A stretch of 64,000 bases of DNA, taken from Haliotis asinina. Lineage: Eukaryota; Mollusca; Gastropoda; Lepetellida; Haliotidae. The translations under genes and the position numbers were made by a program. This document shows positions 35,112 to 46,800 of the stretch, piece after piece. How positions within the stretch are numbered: position 1 is the stretch's first letter; each line of letters starts with the position of its first letter. Location: assembly GCF_037392515.1 (NCBI RefSeq), contig NC_090288.1:10895969-10959968 (forward strand), in the 5' to 3' direction. The notes beneath the pieces were generated by a model. That model did no database searches. It was not told where the DNA came from and worked only from the letters and a program-made list of their open reading frames with translations.

Positions 35112-35200
35112 CCTGCATATAATTCGGATCAGACAATACAGTGATTGATGTCATGAACATCATTTAGTCGGTGAGACTGACCACTTTTTCCATTAGACGC
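35112..35200 (-). mobile_element. Partial second SINE-like repeat
   Basis: Reversed CGGATCAGACAATACAGTG segment, equivalent in position to 27838-27945 within the duplicated block. Confidence 0.4.
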
Positions 35201-35428
35201 CTCCTAGGTTTGTTTGTCTGTTGGTTAACGTGACATATAGCGATGTTCCAACTATCAATCATGTGTTACGGATGAAATATTCTACAAACTTAACGTGCAA
35301 CACAAACTTTTTTATATTCCAAAGAGAGGATTTTACGAAGATTTCTCAGGGACAGTTGTTGAAAGAGAGAGAAAGAGGAGAAGGAAAGGGGGTGGATTAG
35401 GGTTTGACCCCACCTTTGAGCCCCCATT

Positions 35429-35429
35429 G

Positions 35430-35501
<72 letters not shown>

Positions 35502-35505
35502 TTTG
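35429..35505. repeat. TTTA microsatellite
   Basis: About 19 TTTA units, responsible for a poly-(LFIY) open frame that is not a gene. Confidence 0.95.
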
Positions 35506-35696
35506 ATGCACGCCACCCTTTTATGAAAGGAGTCCTAGTCCAAATATGAAATAGCCACGTTGTACTATACCATGCTATGTTGGGGTTACCTCCCTTTGAA
35601 CGCCGTTGTTCTCGATATGAACACGAGACAATTTAATCCTCTGTCGTCGTTATTACTTGCCGATAACAAAGACAAAGATGACAGCTGGTGGGGAGG

Positions 35697-35720
35697 GTGT
35701 GTGTGTGTGTGTGTGTGTTA
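35697..35720. repeat. GT microsatellite replacing exon 1 of copy C
   Basis: A run of GT dinucleotides lies where exon 1 of the intact copies would end. Confidence 0.85.
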
Positions 35721-36645
35721 AGTAATGAATGTAGCCAAGAATAGCTGTTGGAAAGACCTCTTTTCTGGGGGTGTAAGCACGTGTTCTCTATCATGTGATG
35801 AATGGCGTGTATTTACCTCCGTATACTTTCTATTTCTCATTCTCAACTCCCTTGGGACAATATAACCCGACCTGCCATTTAAGGCTTTAACATTCGCATC
35901 GCAGTTCGGGAATCCTCTCCCGTCTACATATTTGGAAAATGTTTGAACGACGTCACTTGCCCAAGGAGATACAAGAGTCTTTTCCCACATGTGCTTCGGG
36001 TGTATGAACGTGCTAAAGTCAAATAGTGACAGTTTAATTGGTAGCATAAATTCACATTTTGAAATAGAAATTTAATGAAATGTCAGTTACATTTTAGCCT
36101 GCCTTTTAGAAGATGCTATTTAACGAATTTTATGATTTGTATTCAGAAGAAAAAGATGAAAGCCAGAATGTTTTTCTGTAATGGCAGTTGCTTCCACGTT
36201 ATTCTAACTTGATTTTAAAGAATTCATTTTTTTTCAAAATGCTATCGCTCCAAATAGTTCCTTTTTTTGATTATTTTCTCTTTCCCTCAGGTCTATTGTT
36301 AAAATCAAGGACAAGATATTTTCTCTTACATCACCTCAAAACTGCCTTATAAATGTTTGTCGCCATGTTACAGGCTACGGAGGAGTACTCCCACCAGGTG
36401 CTTGACCGCTACGTCCAGTGGGGAGGCAACTTCCTCGACGCCGCTGAGGTCTATTCGCAAGGACTGTCCGAGAAGTTCATCGGACCCAGGCTAGCAAAGT
36501 ATGATATAATGGATTAACAGTGCGAGGTACGGGGGTAAACCAATAGTAAATGAAGCATCGATGTACGTTTTAAGACATCTATCTTTGTATCTTTGACCTA
36601 CCAGGATCTGCTGGTTCTGAAGAAGGATGTTGTTGTACAGAATAC

Positions 36646-36692
36646 TGGAGTGAGTGAGTGAGTGAGTGAGTGAGTGAGTGAGTGAGTGAGTT
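36646..36692. repeat. GAGT tetranucleotide repeat
   Basis: About eleven GAGT units in intron 2 of copy C. Shorter runs sit at the same place in B (about 29612-29640) and, reversed, longer in E (about 58606-58638). Confidence 0.85.
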
Positions 36693-37055
36693 TGAATATT
36701 GTTCCAGTTACGTCAGGTAGCGCCCTTTTTGATGTAAGAGAAATCATCAAGATGGCGATGGTGCTGGTTCAACGGACGATCAGCAGTAGCTGCAGTTGTA
36801 GACGTGTAGAGCCAATACAAACGAATACCCAGTTTTGACTATCCACAGGAACAGATTCACTTTGAAGTAAAGGGCAAAATAGCTGTAAAACTAATAGTCA
36901 GTGAATGGACAGGTGTTCGTTCGTTAACACGTTTAGCGCGTCCTGCCCAGAATGTAGTAGAATTTCCCTAAAGATGTACCCACAATTTGCAGAATGTCCG
37001 TGTAGACTTACGGGCAATTTGCAGAATTTCCCTAAAGATGTACCCGCAGTCCGAA

Positions 37056-39545
37056 TCTGTAGCAAGTGAGAACTGAATGTAGTGTGATATCTGTCCCAAG
37101 TGAGTACTGACAGTAGTGTGTGGATCTGTAGCAAGTGAGTAATGACTGTAGTGTGTGGATCTGTAGCAAGTGAGTAATGACAGAAGTGTGTATCCGTAGC
37201 AAGTGAGTAATGATGTGGTGTGTGGACCTGTAGCATGTGAGTACTGACCGTAGTGTGTGGATCTGTAGCAAGTGAATAATGATGTGGTGTGTGGACCTGT
37301 AGCAAGTGAGTAATGACTGTAGTATGTGGATCTGTAGCGAGTGAGTAATGACTGAAGTGTGTGGATCTGTAGCAAGTGAGTAATGATGTGGTGTGTGGAC
37401 CTGTAGCAAGTGAGTAATGACCGTAGTGTGTGGATCTGTAGCAAGTGAGTACTGATTGTGGTGTGTGGATCTGTAGCAGGTGAGTAATGACCGTAGTGTG
37501 TGGATCTGTAGCAAGTGAGTACTGATTGTGGTGTGTGGATCTGTAGCAAGTGAGTAATGACAGTAGTGTGTGGACCTGTAGCAAGTGAGTAATGATGTGG
37601 TGTGTGAACCTGTAGCAAGTGAGTAATGACCGTAGTGTGTGGATCTGTAGCAAGTGAGTAATGACTGTGGTGTGTGGATCTGTAGCAAGTGAGTAATGAC
37701 TGTGGTGTGTGGATCTGTAGCATGTGAGTACTGACCGTAGTGTGTGGATCTGTAGCAAGTGAGTAATGATGTGGTGTGTGGACCTGTAGCAAGTGAGTAA
37801 TGACTGTAGTATGTGGATCTGTAGCGAGTGAGTAATGACTGTAGTGTGTGGACCTGTAGCAAGTGAGTAATGATGTGGTGTGTGGACCTGTAGCAAGTGA
37901 GTAATGACCGTAGTGTGTGGATCTGTAGCAAGTGAGTACTGATTGTGGTGTGTGGATCTGTAGCAGGTGAGTAATGACCGTAGTGTGTGGATCTGTAGCA
38001 AGTGAGTACTGATTGTGGTGTGTGGATCTGTAGCACGTGAGTAATGACAGTAGTGTGTGGACCTGTAGCAAGTGAGTAATGATGTGGTGTGTGGATCTGT
38101 AGCAAGTGAGTAATGACAGTAGTGTGTGGACCTGTAGCAAGTGAGTAATGACTGTGGTGTGTGGATCTGTAGCAGGTGAGTAATGACCGTAGTATGTGGA
38201 TCTGTAGCAAGTGAGTACTGATTGTGGTGTGTGGATCTGTAGCAAGTGAGTAATGACAGTAGTGTGTGGACCTGTAGCAAGTGAGTAATGATGTGGTGTG
38301 TGGACCTGTAGCAAGTGAGTAATGACAGTAGTGTGTGGACCTGTAGCAAGTGAGTAATGACTGTGGTGTGTGGATCTGTAGCAAGTGAGTAATGACAGTA
38401 GTGTGTGGACCTGTAGCAAGTGAGTAATGATGTGGTGTGTGAACCTGTAGCAAGTGAGTAATGACCGTAGTGTGTGGATCTGTAGCAAGTGAGTAATGAC
38501 TGTAGTGTGTGGATCTGTAGCAAGTGAGTAATGACTGTGGTGTGTGGATCTGTAGCATGTGAGTACTGACCGTAGTGTGTGGATCTGTAGCAAGTGAGTA
38601 ATGATGTGGTGTGTGGACCTGTAGCAAGTGAGTAATGACTGTAGTATGTGGATCTGTAGCGAGTGAGTAATGACTGTAGTGTGTGGACCTGTAGCAAGTG
38701 AGTAATGATGTGGTGTGTGGACCTGTAGCAAGTGAGTAATGACCGTAGTGTGTGGATCTGTAGCAAGTGAGTACTGATTGTGGTGTGTGGATCTGTAGCA
38801 GGTGAGTAATGACCGTAGTGTGTGGATCTGTAGCAAGTGAGTACTGATTGTGGTGTGTGGATCTGTAGCACGTGAGTAATGACAGTAGTGTGTGGACCTG
38901 TAGCAAGTGAGTAATGATGTGGTGTGTGGATCTGTAGCAAGTGAGTAATGACAGTAGTGTGTGGACCTGTAGCAAGTGAGTAATGACTGTGGTGTGTGGA
39001 TCTGTAGCAGGTGAGTAATGACCGTAGTATGTGGATCTGTAGCAAGTGAGTACTGATTGTGGTGTGTGGATCTGTAGCAAGTGAGTAATGACAGTAGTGT
39101 GTGGACCTGTAGCAAGTGAGTAATGATGTGGTGTGTGGACCTGTAGCAAGTGAGTAATGACAGTAGTGTGTGGACCTGTAGCAAGTGAGTAATGACTGTG
39201 GTGTGTGGATCTGTAGCAAGTGAGTAATGACAGTAGTGTGTGGACCTGTAGCAAGTGAGTACTGATGTGGTGTGTGGATCTGTAGCAAGTGAGTAATGAC
39301 TGTGGTGTGTGGATCTGTAGCAGGTGAGTAATGACCGTAGTGTGTGGATCTGTAGCAAGTGAGTACTGATTGTGGTGTGTGGATCTGTAGCAAGTGAGTA
39401 ATGACAGTAGTGTGTGGACCTGTAGCAAGTGAGTAATGATGTGGTGTGTGGACCTGTAGCAAGTGAGTAATGACAGTAGTGTGTGGATCTGTAGCAGGTG
39501 AGTAATGACCGTAGTGTGTGGATCTGTAGTAAGTGAGTACAGACT
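37056..39545 (+). repeat. 35-bp minisatellite seeded by an exon 3 donor (copy C)
   Basis: About 71 units of the form GTGGATCTGTAGCAA + GTGAGTAATGACTGTAGTGT; a common 34-bp variant carries GATGTGG. Compared with the exon 3 end of intact copies (CTGTACCAG|GTGAGT), nearly all units here read CTGTAGCAA|GTGAGT, so the variant spread through the whole array. A higher-order period of 835 bp is visible: the rare phrase GTGTGTGAACC at about 37601 recurs at 38436, and GTAGCATGTGAG at 37716 recurs at 38551. Long open frames on the minus strand with a 35-residue period are artefacts of three 35-bp units. Confidence 0.93.
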
Positions 39546-40789
39546 GTTGATTGTGAGTCTGCATTAGGTATACCAAGACCTGTTACATCAAACGGTTTGA
39601 TGTGTATCTAGTATCTAGCTGGCAATAAGATGTTGAAAACGTGCTGACACTGTGTTGTCTGCCTCTTCTGGAATCTTTGATATGTTTCTTTGGTAATAAA
39701 TAAAGATTGATGAATATGTCGCCTGAAATTTGGTTCCAGATGCAATTCTGGGATGATGGCACTGGGATTGAAGAAACACTCTGCACCTTTGATGACCTCG
39801 CTCGATGTGGGAAGGTGCGCTACGTCGGTGCCAGCAACGTTGTGGACTGGTAGCTACAGAAGATAGACTGTACATCGGAGAGGCTTTGCCTGAACCCGTA
39901 TGTTAGCTTACAGGTAGGACACTGATCATGATCACTTTCGTCACCATGGACGTAACTAAGGAAAAAGAAATTGTATGCAAATAGCAACAGATAAGTCGTG
40001 AAGCGAACTGACCGATAGCGCGTAACGCTCGAGCCTGCTAGGGGACATGTCCCCAAGAGAAAACTTTGAACTGAAAACGATCTGAAATACGTTTTCCTGC
40101 ATTAGAGAAGTAAGTTAGCGATATGCTTTAGGGCATTTCTGTAGATAATTTAAGATGTCCTGGGTGCCTTTCCTGACATTTTATTTGACTGACACATACT
40201 GAGACATAGTATTTTCAAACCTCTCTCGGCGCTAAGATAGTCGTTGGTCCCATACATTAACACTTACGATTGTCGTAGTGTTATGATTGCTCCGAAAATC
40301 TAGGGTGAGTTCTTTAAATGTTAAAGTAAATATTACCCGGATTTTCATGGTCATGACATTGATGATCTGTAATATCATAAACATCCACGTTCAGAGATAT
40401 CATCCACAAAATGTGACTTACGTTTTTTTTCTATCATGATGAACGTGTCTTCTTTAAGTATGTCCGGAAACCCGTTTATCCACCCATACAGTTCACACTG
40501 AGATCCCGGACAAATGGATGTCCAGATTACAGAGTATATGACTAAATCAAACTAAGATGTTTCCTTTGTACATGTCCGAATGGTGAGGTGTCCAGGCCGG
40601 CAAGGCTGCAGTGTTTAGTCCTCTTAGAAGCTCTGACGGTCATCCCTGGGTGCTTGTGGCGCTGAACCTCCTTTACGGAAGATATGAGGTGCTATCCTCC
40701 AGTAAATTTGTTGCCAAATGCGGCCTGTTAAAAGTAAACAAAGCACGATAATACTGAGTTACATCATGCTAGGTAGGGTTAACTGCTTT

Positions 40790-40862
40790 TGCCAATCAGG
40801 TGATCGCGATAAAACACTAGTGTCAACCCGCTGGTGTCGTCATCATTCGCCCGACACCAAAG
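40790..40862 (+). promoter_or_regulatory. AKR core promoter block (gene D copy)
   Basis: TGATCGCGATAAAACACTAG, then TGTCAACCCGCTGGTGTCGT and CATTCGCCCG, directly before the ATG at 40863. It aligns with the block upstream of B, with GATAAAAC in place of GATATAAAC. Confidence 0.5.
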
Positions 40863-43800
40863 ATGGCAGCTGTACCAGCGGAGAGTAGACTGTCCTACAA
40901 CTTCCTGGGGAGGTCTGGACTGAAGGTGGCCAACATTGGCCTTGGCACGTTGACGTTTGGGGAGTCAGCGGTAAGTGGGTAGGGGAAGTTGAAAGTTTGA
41001 CCTCTACGCTGATTGTCTACATGTGTTGCGTAATCTCTCGCCACTGTGCACAGTTTCTGGAGCAATGCGTCACTATGCTTTTGGGCTGAGTTGCAATGGG
41101 TATCGGCGTTCGAAATAATCGCCTGCCCGGAGATCCAGCGCCGGTTGTTATTTCATTGGGCTGGCAGTTTCAAATATCTGTAGGCCCTTGTTGCCTTCGG
41201 TTTCCCTTGTTTTGTACCCTTTGTTAACGTTGGGGATATCACCCATGATCTGTCATGTTACTTTAACTAAGTTTAACTTCTTGGTATTTCAGAGCTTTAC
41301 TCATAGGAATGTCCACACCAGTCTTCAACAAATAAACACGTCTCTCTGCGCCATAGGGTTCGCTAATTGATTTTATAGAAACAGCACGATGCTGTGACCG
41401 GTGTAGCTTATTTCGTTTGTTTGTTTTTTATGTTTTTTGTTGTTGGGTTGACTGTAACACGATGGGCCCGCAGGTTTCATTCAGGGCCTGTAGATTTTAA
41501 AACCTGCAGGCGGCCGCAGGCCCTGATGGCCAACTGGCAAATTAAAGTATTGCAAACACTGATGGGTACACCTATTTATACAAACATATACGCATTTTCA
41601 TACCTATAGGCTACTTTACAAGTATAACCACAGCATGTATAGTTTTGAACGTTGCACTATATTTACACCGTGCACGATAACTTTTATCAATGCAAGCACA
41701 GTGACAGTGCGCGTGCGTGCGAGCATTATTATTTCTTATTTCCAAGTTCAAAGCATTTGAGTCCATTGGATCAGTTTAATGCTGATGATATGACAACGTC
41801 TTTTGTCAACATAAACTCGTTTACAAAATATACACTTCACCTTTTGAGATTTACTCGATTTCGGACCGGAACTGTTTTCTATAACGAATCCCCGAGTGAT
41901 TCAGTTCTCGGAGAATCATTGGGAGAATGTGTATTGACCGGAATATTTGGATTGCATTGGGAATCCAGAAAAAAAAGTAAAAAATGTCATCTATAATGAC
42001 ATATTTGATGTGTAGATGATATGATAGATGTATATTCGACATAGATGACAACATCATGACCGTAGACGTAACGTATCATGAACGTAGACGTAAAGTATCA
42101 TGAACGTAGACGTAACGTATCATGAACGTAGACGTAAAGTATCATGAACGTAGACGTAACGTATCATGAACGTAGACGTAACGTATCATGAACGTAGACG
42201 TAACGTATCATGAACGTAGACGTAAAGTATCATGAACGTAGACGTAACGTATCATGAACGTAGACGTAAAGTATCATGAACGTAGACGTAACGTATCATG
42301 AACGTAGACGTAAAGTATCATGAACGTAGACGTAACGTATCATGAACGTAGACGTAAAGTATCATGAACGTAGACGTAACGTATCATGACCGTAGACGTA
42401 ACGTATCATGAACGTAGACGTAAAGTATCATGAACGTAGACGTAAAGTATCATGAACGTAGACGTAACGTATCATGAACGTAGACGTAAAGTATCATGAA
42501 CGTAGACGTAACGTATCATGAACGTAGACGTAAAGTATCATGAACGTAGACGTAACGTATCATGAACGTAGACGTAAAGTATCATGAACGTAGACGTAAC
42601 GTATCATGAACGTAGACGTAAAGTATCATGAACGTAGACGTAACGTATCATGAACGTAGACGTAACATATCATGAACGTAGACGTAACATATCATGAACG
42701 TAGACGTAACGTATCACGAACGTAGACGTAACATATCACGAACGTAAACGTAACATATCACGAACGTAGACGTAAAGTATCATGAACGTAGACGTAACGT
42801 ATCACGAACGTAGACGTAACATATCATGAACGTAGACGTAACGTATCATGAACGTAGGCGTAACATATAATGAGATGAAAGTATCACGACCGTAGACATG
42901 ACGTATGATAAACGTAGAAGTAACGTATCAGCGACGTAGAAGTAACGTATCATGACCGTAGACGTAACATATCATGAACGTAGACATAATGTATCATGAG
43001 CATAGAGGTAACGTATCATGAACGTAGATGAAAGTATCATGAACGTAGAAGAAAGGCTCGTCCAAGAAGAAAATTGTATCATTTTCATAGATGATATAGT
43101 AAACTATATTTTTATACAAATGATTCCTGTTCCACACTGAAAATAGCTGAAACAACAATCCAACTGAAATCCACAATGGTTTAGCAAGTCTTAGGTGCCT
43201 CAGCTCTGATAAACACGGACTGTTCTGAACCAGCATTTCGATGTCACCTTCAAATTTGTAACTAAACGCTTGCTACAATCAATCAGCGATGCTGACACTG
43301 GGATAAGGTTCCCAACACAACACATGTTCGGTCACAAACTGGACAGTTTCCTGGAATTGTTCAGAATCAACGGAAACACAAAGGAAGCGTGTTTGTTTGC
43401 ATTGCTGAGTCAAATGACTTTTCTTTGCATTACAGAACAAACGACCTGGCCAAGCCACAGAGGAGTTCTCCCACCAGGTGCTTGACCGCTACGTCCAGTG
43501 GGGAGGCAACTTCATCGATACTGCCGATATCTACTCGCAAGGACAATCTGAGAAGTTCATTGGATCGTGGCTAGCGAAGTATGTTATATTGGACCAGACG
43601 GATTAGCAGTGTGAGAACGTAGGTAGACCAGTGGTTACTGGCGAAGTAATACGTCTTTGAAGTACCAGGATCTGCTGATTCCGTGTTTACACACCAGAGT
43701 TACTGCACAAAAATAGAAACCAGAGTGTGTGGGTGAGTCTGTAAGTGAATCCAATTCATGGTATTAATGTGTTTAGTGCTGAGAACTTTTAGAAAATGCC

Positions 43801-46800
43801 AACAAACTTTCATAGAGCAATCGAGATAACATAGATAGCAAACATGGTCAAAATTTGAATACAAACATTATCACGTCAGAAACCAGCACCAAGAAGCATG
43901 GATCAATTTTTTACCGCAATTTGACGTATTAATGTGAAAATCATTTATATTACCTCCGGATTGTTTTGATAGTGTGAGAGACAGTCTCGCATTCTGGTCC
44001 CAGACTCGGTTTGGTGGCGGATTTGGTAAAACGAGTGCAGGAGGGCCTGTACGTCTCGCGAGGCGCTACTTCTGATACGAGGCCGGATCCCGTTTCCCTT
44101 TGCGCACTCCAAGTTGCGACATCCAAGACGGGCCCAGCGTCCTTCCGGTACCATGTTTCTGGTGACAAGTGCATATTCAAGAGCAAGTTCTGGTTCCAAA
44201 TTGCATGACCGCCAAATATAACTTTACTAGACCGAATCAAGTGTACAACTTGCTTGGCTGTCACAGCTGTTGACAATCGTAACAGCTGGCTGATTTGGGG
44301 AGGGTTAGATCGGAAATTTGTTATGCCTGCAAGGATCTTGGGTCGCCTACTGAAAACCGACAAACATGAGACCATTCGAAAAGGTACTATACGTTGTGTC
44401 TCACCGGAAGTACTAAAGTCTCGCGAAGTAACATGACCTACTTACGGGTCCTATTGTTGCACAGCATCCTGTTTTGGTACATGCATCTTTAGAATGACGA
44501 CAGAAACACCATGGACGGTCTAGCTTGATATTTGCTACCTATTATTGAGAACTGTAAGCAATAAATATGATATGCCAGGTCGGCACAACGCAAAAGTTCG
44601 ACGTCTTTCTGTGAAGAAAAATATTTGAAGTTATCGATATTTGAAGGATCGACATTTATACTTCCTTGAATTTTTTTTAAAGACAGTCACGTGAGCAGTT
44701 CGTTATAGCAACAAAGGTGAGAGTAACGACTCCGATTGGGGTCGGACTCAGTCGTCGCCATATTGTCAACAGTATCCAGCGAAGTCTTGAGAGGCTTCAG
44801 ACGGACTATGTGGATCTGTACCAGGTGAGTACTGACTGTAGTGCGTGGATCTGTTCCAGGTGAGTAGTAATTGTATTGCGTGGATCTGTACCAGATGACT
44901 ACTGAGTGTAGTGCGTGGATCTGTACCTGGTGACTACTGAGTGTAGTGCGTGGATCTGTACCAGGTGACTGCTGATTGTATTGCGTGGATCTGTACCAGG
45001 TGACTACTGAGTGTAGTGCGTGGATCTGTACCAGGTGACTACTGAGTGTAGTGCGTGGATCTGTACCTGGTGACTGCTGATTGTAGTGCGTGGATCTGTA
45101 CCTGGTGACTACTGAGTGTAGTGCGTGGATCTGTACCTGGTGACTACTGAGTGTAGTGCGTGGATCTGTACCAGGTGACTGCTGATTGTAGTGCGTGGAT
45201 CTGTACCTGGTGACTACTGAGTGTAGTGCTTGGATCTGTACCAGGTGAGTGCTGATTGTAGTGCGTCGATCTGTACCAGGTGACTACTGAGTGTCGTGCG
45301 TGGATCTGTACCAGGTGAGTGCTGATTGTAGTGCGTGGATCTGTACCAGGTGACTACTGAGTGTAGTGCGTGGATCTGTACCAGGTGAGTGCTGATTGTA
45401 GTGCTTGGATCTGTACCAGGTGAGTGCTGATTGTAGTGCGTCGATCTGTACCAGGTGAGTGCTGATTGAAGTGCGTGGATCTGTACCAGGTGAGTGCTGA
45501 GTGTAGTGCGTGGATCTGTACCAGGTGAGTGCTGATTGTAGTGCTTGGATCTGTACCAGGTGACTACTGAGTGTAGTGCGTGGATCTGTACATGGTGACT
45601 ACTGACTGTAGTGCGTGGATCTGCACCAGGTGAGTGCTGATTGTAGTGCGTGGATCTGTACCAGGTGACTACTGAGTGTAGTGCGTGGATCTGTACCAGG
45701 TGAGTGCTGATTGTAGTGCTTGGATCTGTACCTGGTGACTACTGAGTGTAGTGCGTGGATCTGTACCTGGTGACTACTGACTGTAGTGCGTGGATCTGCA
45801 CCAGGTGAGTGCTGATTGTAGTGCGTGGATCTGTACCAGGTGAGTACTGAGTGTAGTGCGTCGATCTGTACCAGGTGACTACTGAGTGTAGTGCATGGAT
45901 CTGTACCAGGTGAGTGCTGATTGTAGTGCGTGGATCTGTACCAGGTGAGTGCTGATTGTAGTGCGTGGATCTGTACCAGGTGAGTGCTGATTGTAGTGCG
46001 TGGATCTGTACCAGGTGACTACTGAGTGTAGTGCGTGGATCTGTACCAGGTGAGTGCTGATTGTAGTGCGTCGATCTGTACCAGGTGAGTGCTGATTGAA
46101 GTGCGTGGATCTGTACCAGGTGAGTGCTGAGTGTAGTGCGTGGATCTGTACCAGGTGAGTGCTGATTGTAGTGCTTGGATCTGTACCAGGTGACTACTGA
46201 GTGTAGTGCGTGGATCTGTACATGGTGACAACTGACTGTAGTGCGTGGATCTGCACCAGGTGAGTGCTGATTGTAGTGCGTGGATCTGTACCAGGTGACT
46301 ACTGAGTGTAGTGCGTGGATCTGTACCAGGTGAGTGCTGATTGTAGTGCGTGGATCTGTACCAGGTGAGTGCTGATTGTAGTGTGTGGATCTGTACCAGG
46401 TGAGTGCTGATTGTAGTGCGTGGATCTGTACCAGGTGAGTGCTGATTGTAGTGCGTGGATCTGTACCTGGTGACTACTGAGTGTAGTGCGTGGATCTGTA
46501 CCAGGTGAGTGCTGATTGTAGTGCGTGGATCTGTACCAGGTGAGTGCTGATTGTAGTGCGTGGATCTGTACCTGGTGACTACTGAGTGTAGTGTGTGGAT
46601 CTGTACCAGGTGAGTGCTGATTGTAGTGCGTGGATCTGTACCAGGTGAGTGCTGATTGTAGTGCGTGGATCTGTACCAGGTGAGTGCTGATTGTAGTGCG
46701 TGAATCTGTACCAGGTGAGTGCTGATTGTAGTGCGTGGATCTGTACCTGGTGACTACTGAGTGTAGTGCGTGGATCTGTACCAGGTGAGTGCTGATTGTA

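Larger units (their letters stand above)
33074..35559. other. Spacer between AKR gene B and pseudogene C
   Basis: Contains the 3' UTR of B (poly(A) candidate 33376-33381), an interspersed repeat with a GCGCTATATAAAT-type tail (about 33795-34262), an exon-1-like AKR scrap (34408-34470), the right copy of the segmental duplication (34320-35040), and simple repeats. No complete gene. Confidence 0.55.
35560..39913 (+). pseudogene. AKR copy C: broken aldo/keto reductase (exons 2 and 4 left)
   Basis: The family promoter block is present (about 35583-35677), but exon 1 after ATGACAGCTGG is replaced by a short GT repeat (35697-35720); sequence matching B's intron 1 resumes at about 35721. Exon 2 (36374-36498) lacks the first 18 nt but keeps frame and the catalytic Asp and Tyr (DAAEVY). 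Exon 3 is gone, its place taken by the 35-bp donor array (37056-39545). Exon 4 (39740-39913) keeps its length of 174 nt and both splice sites, but the catalytic His is Gln (MQFWDDG) and a TAG follows VVDW. No exons 5-8 were seen before gene D. Loss of exons, of the His and of the frame make it non-functional as an enzyme. Confidence 0.85.

Noticed and set aside
36898-39576. Open frames of about 800-890 codons on the minus strand rich in THYCHYSLATDP-type repeats
   Set aside because: Three 35-bp units make 105 bp, so stop-free frames run through the array of copy C. All three minus frames are open, which is typical of a repeat and not of a gene.
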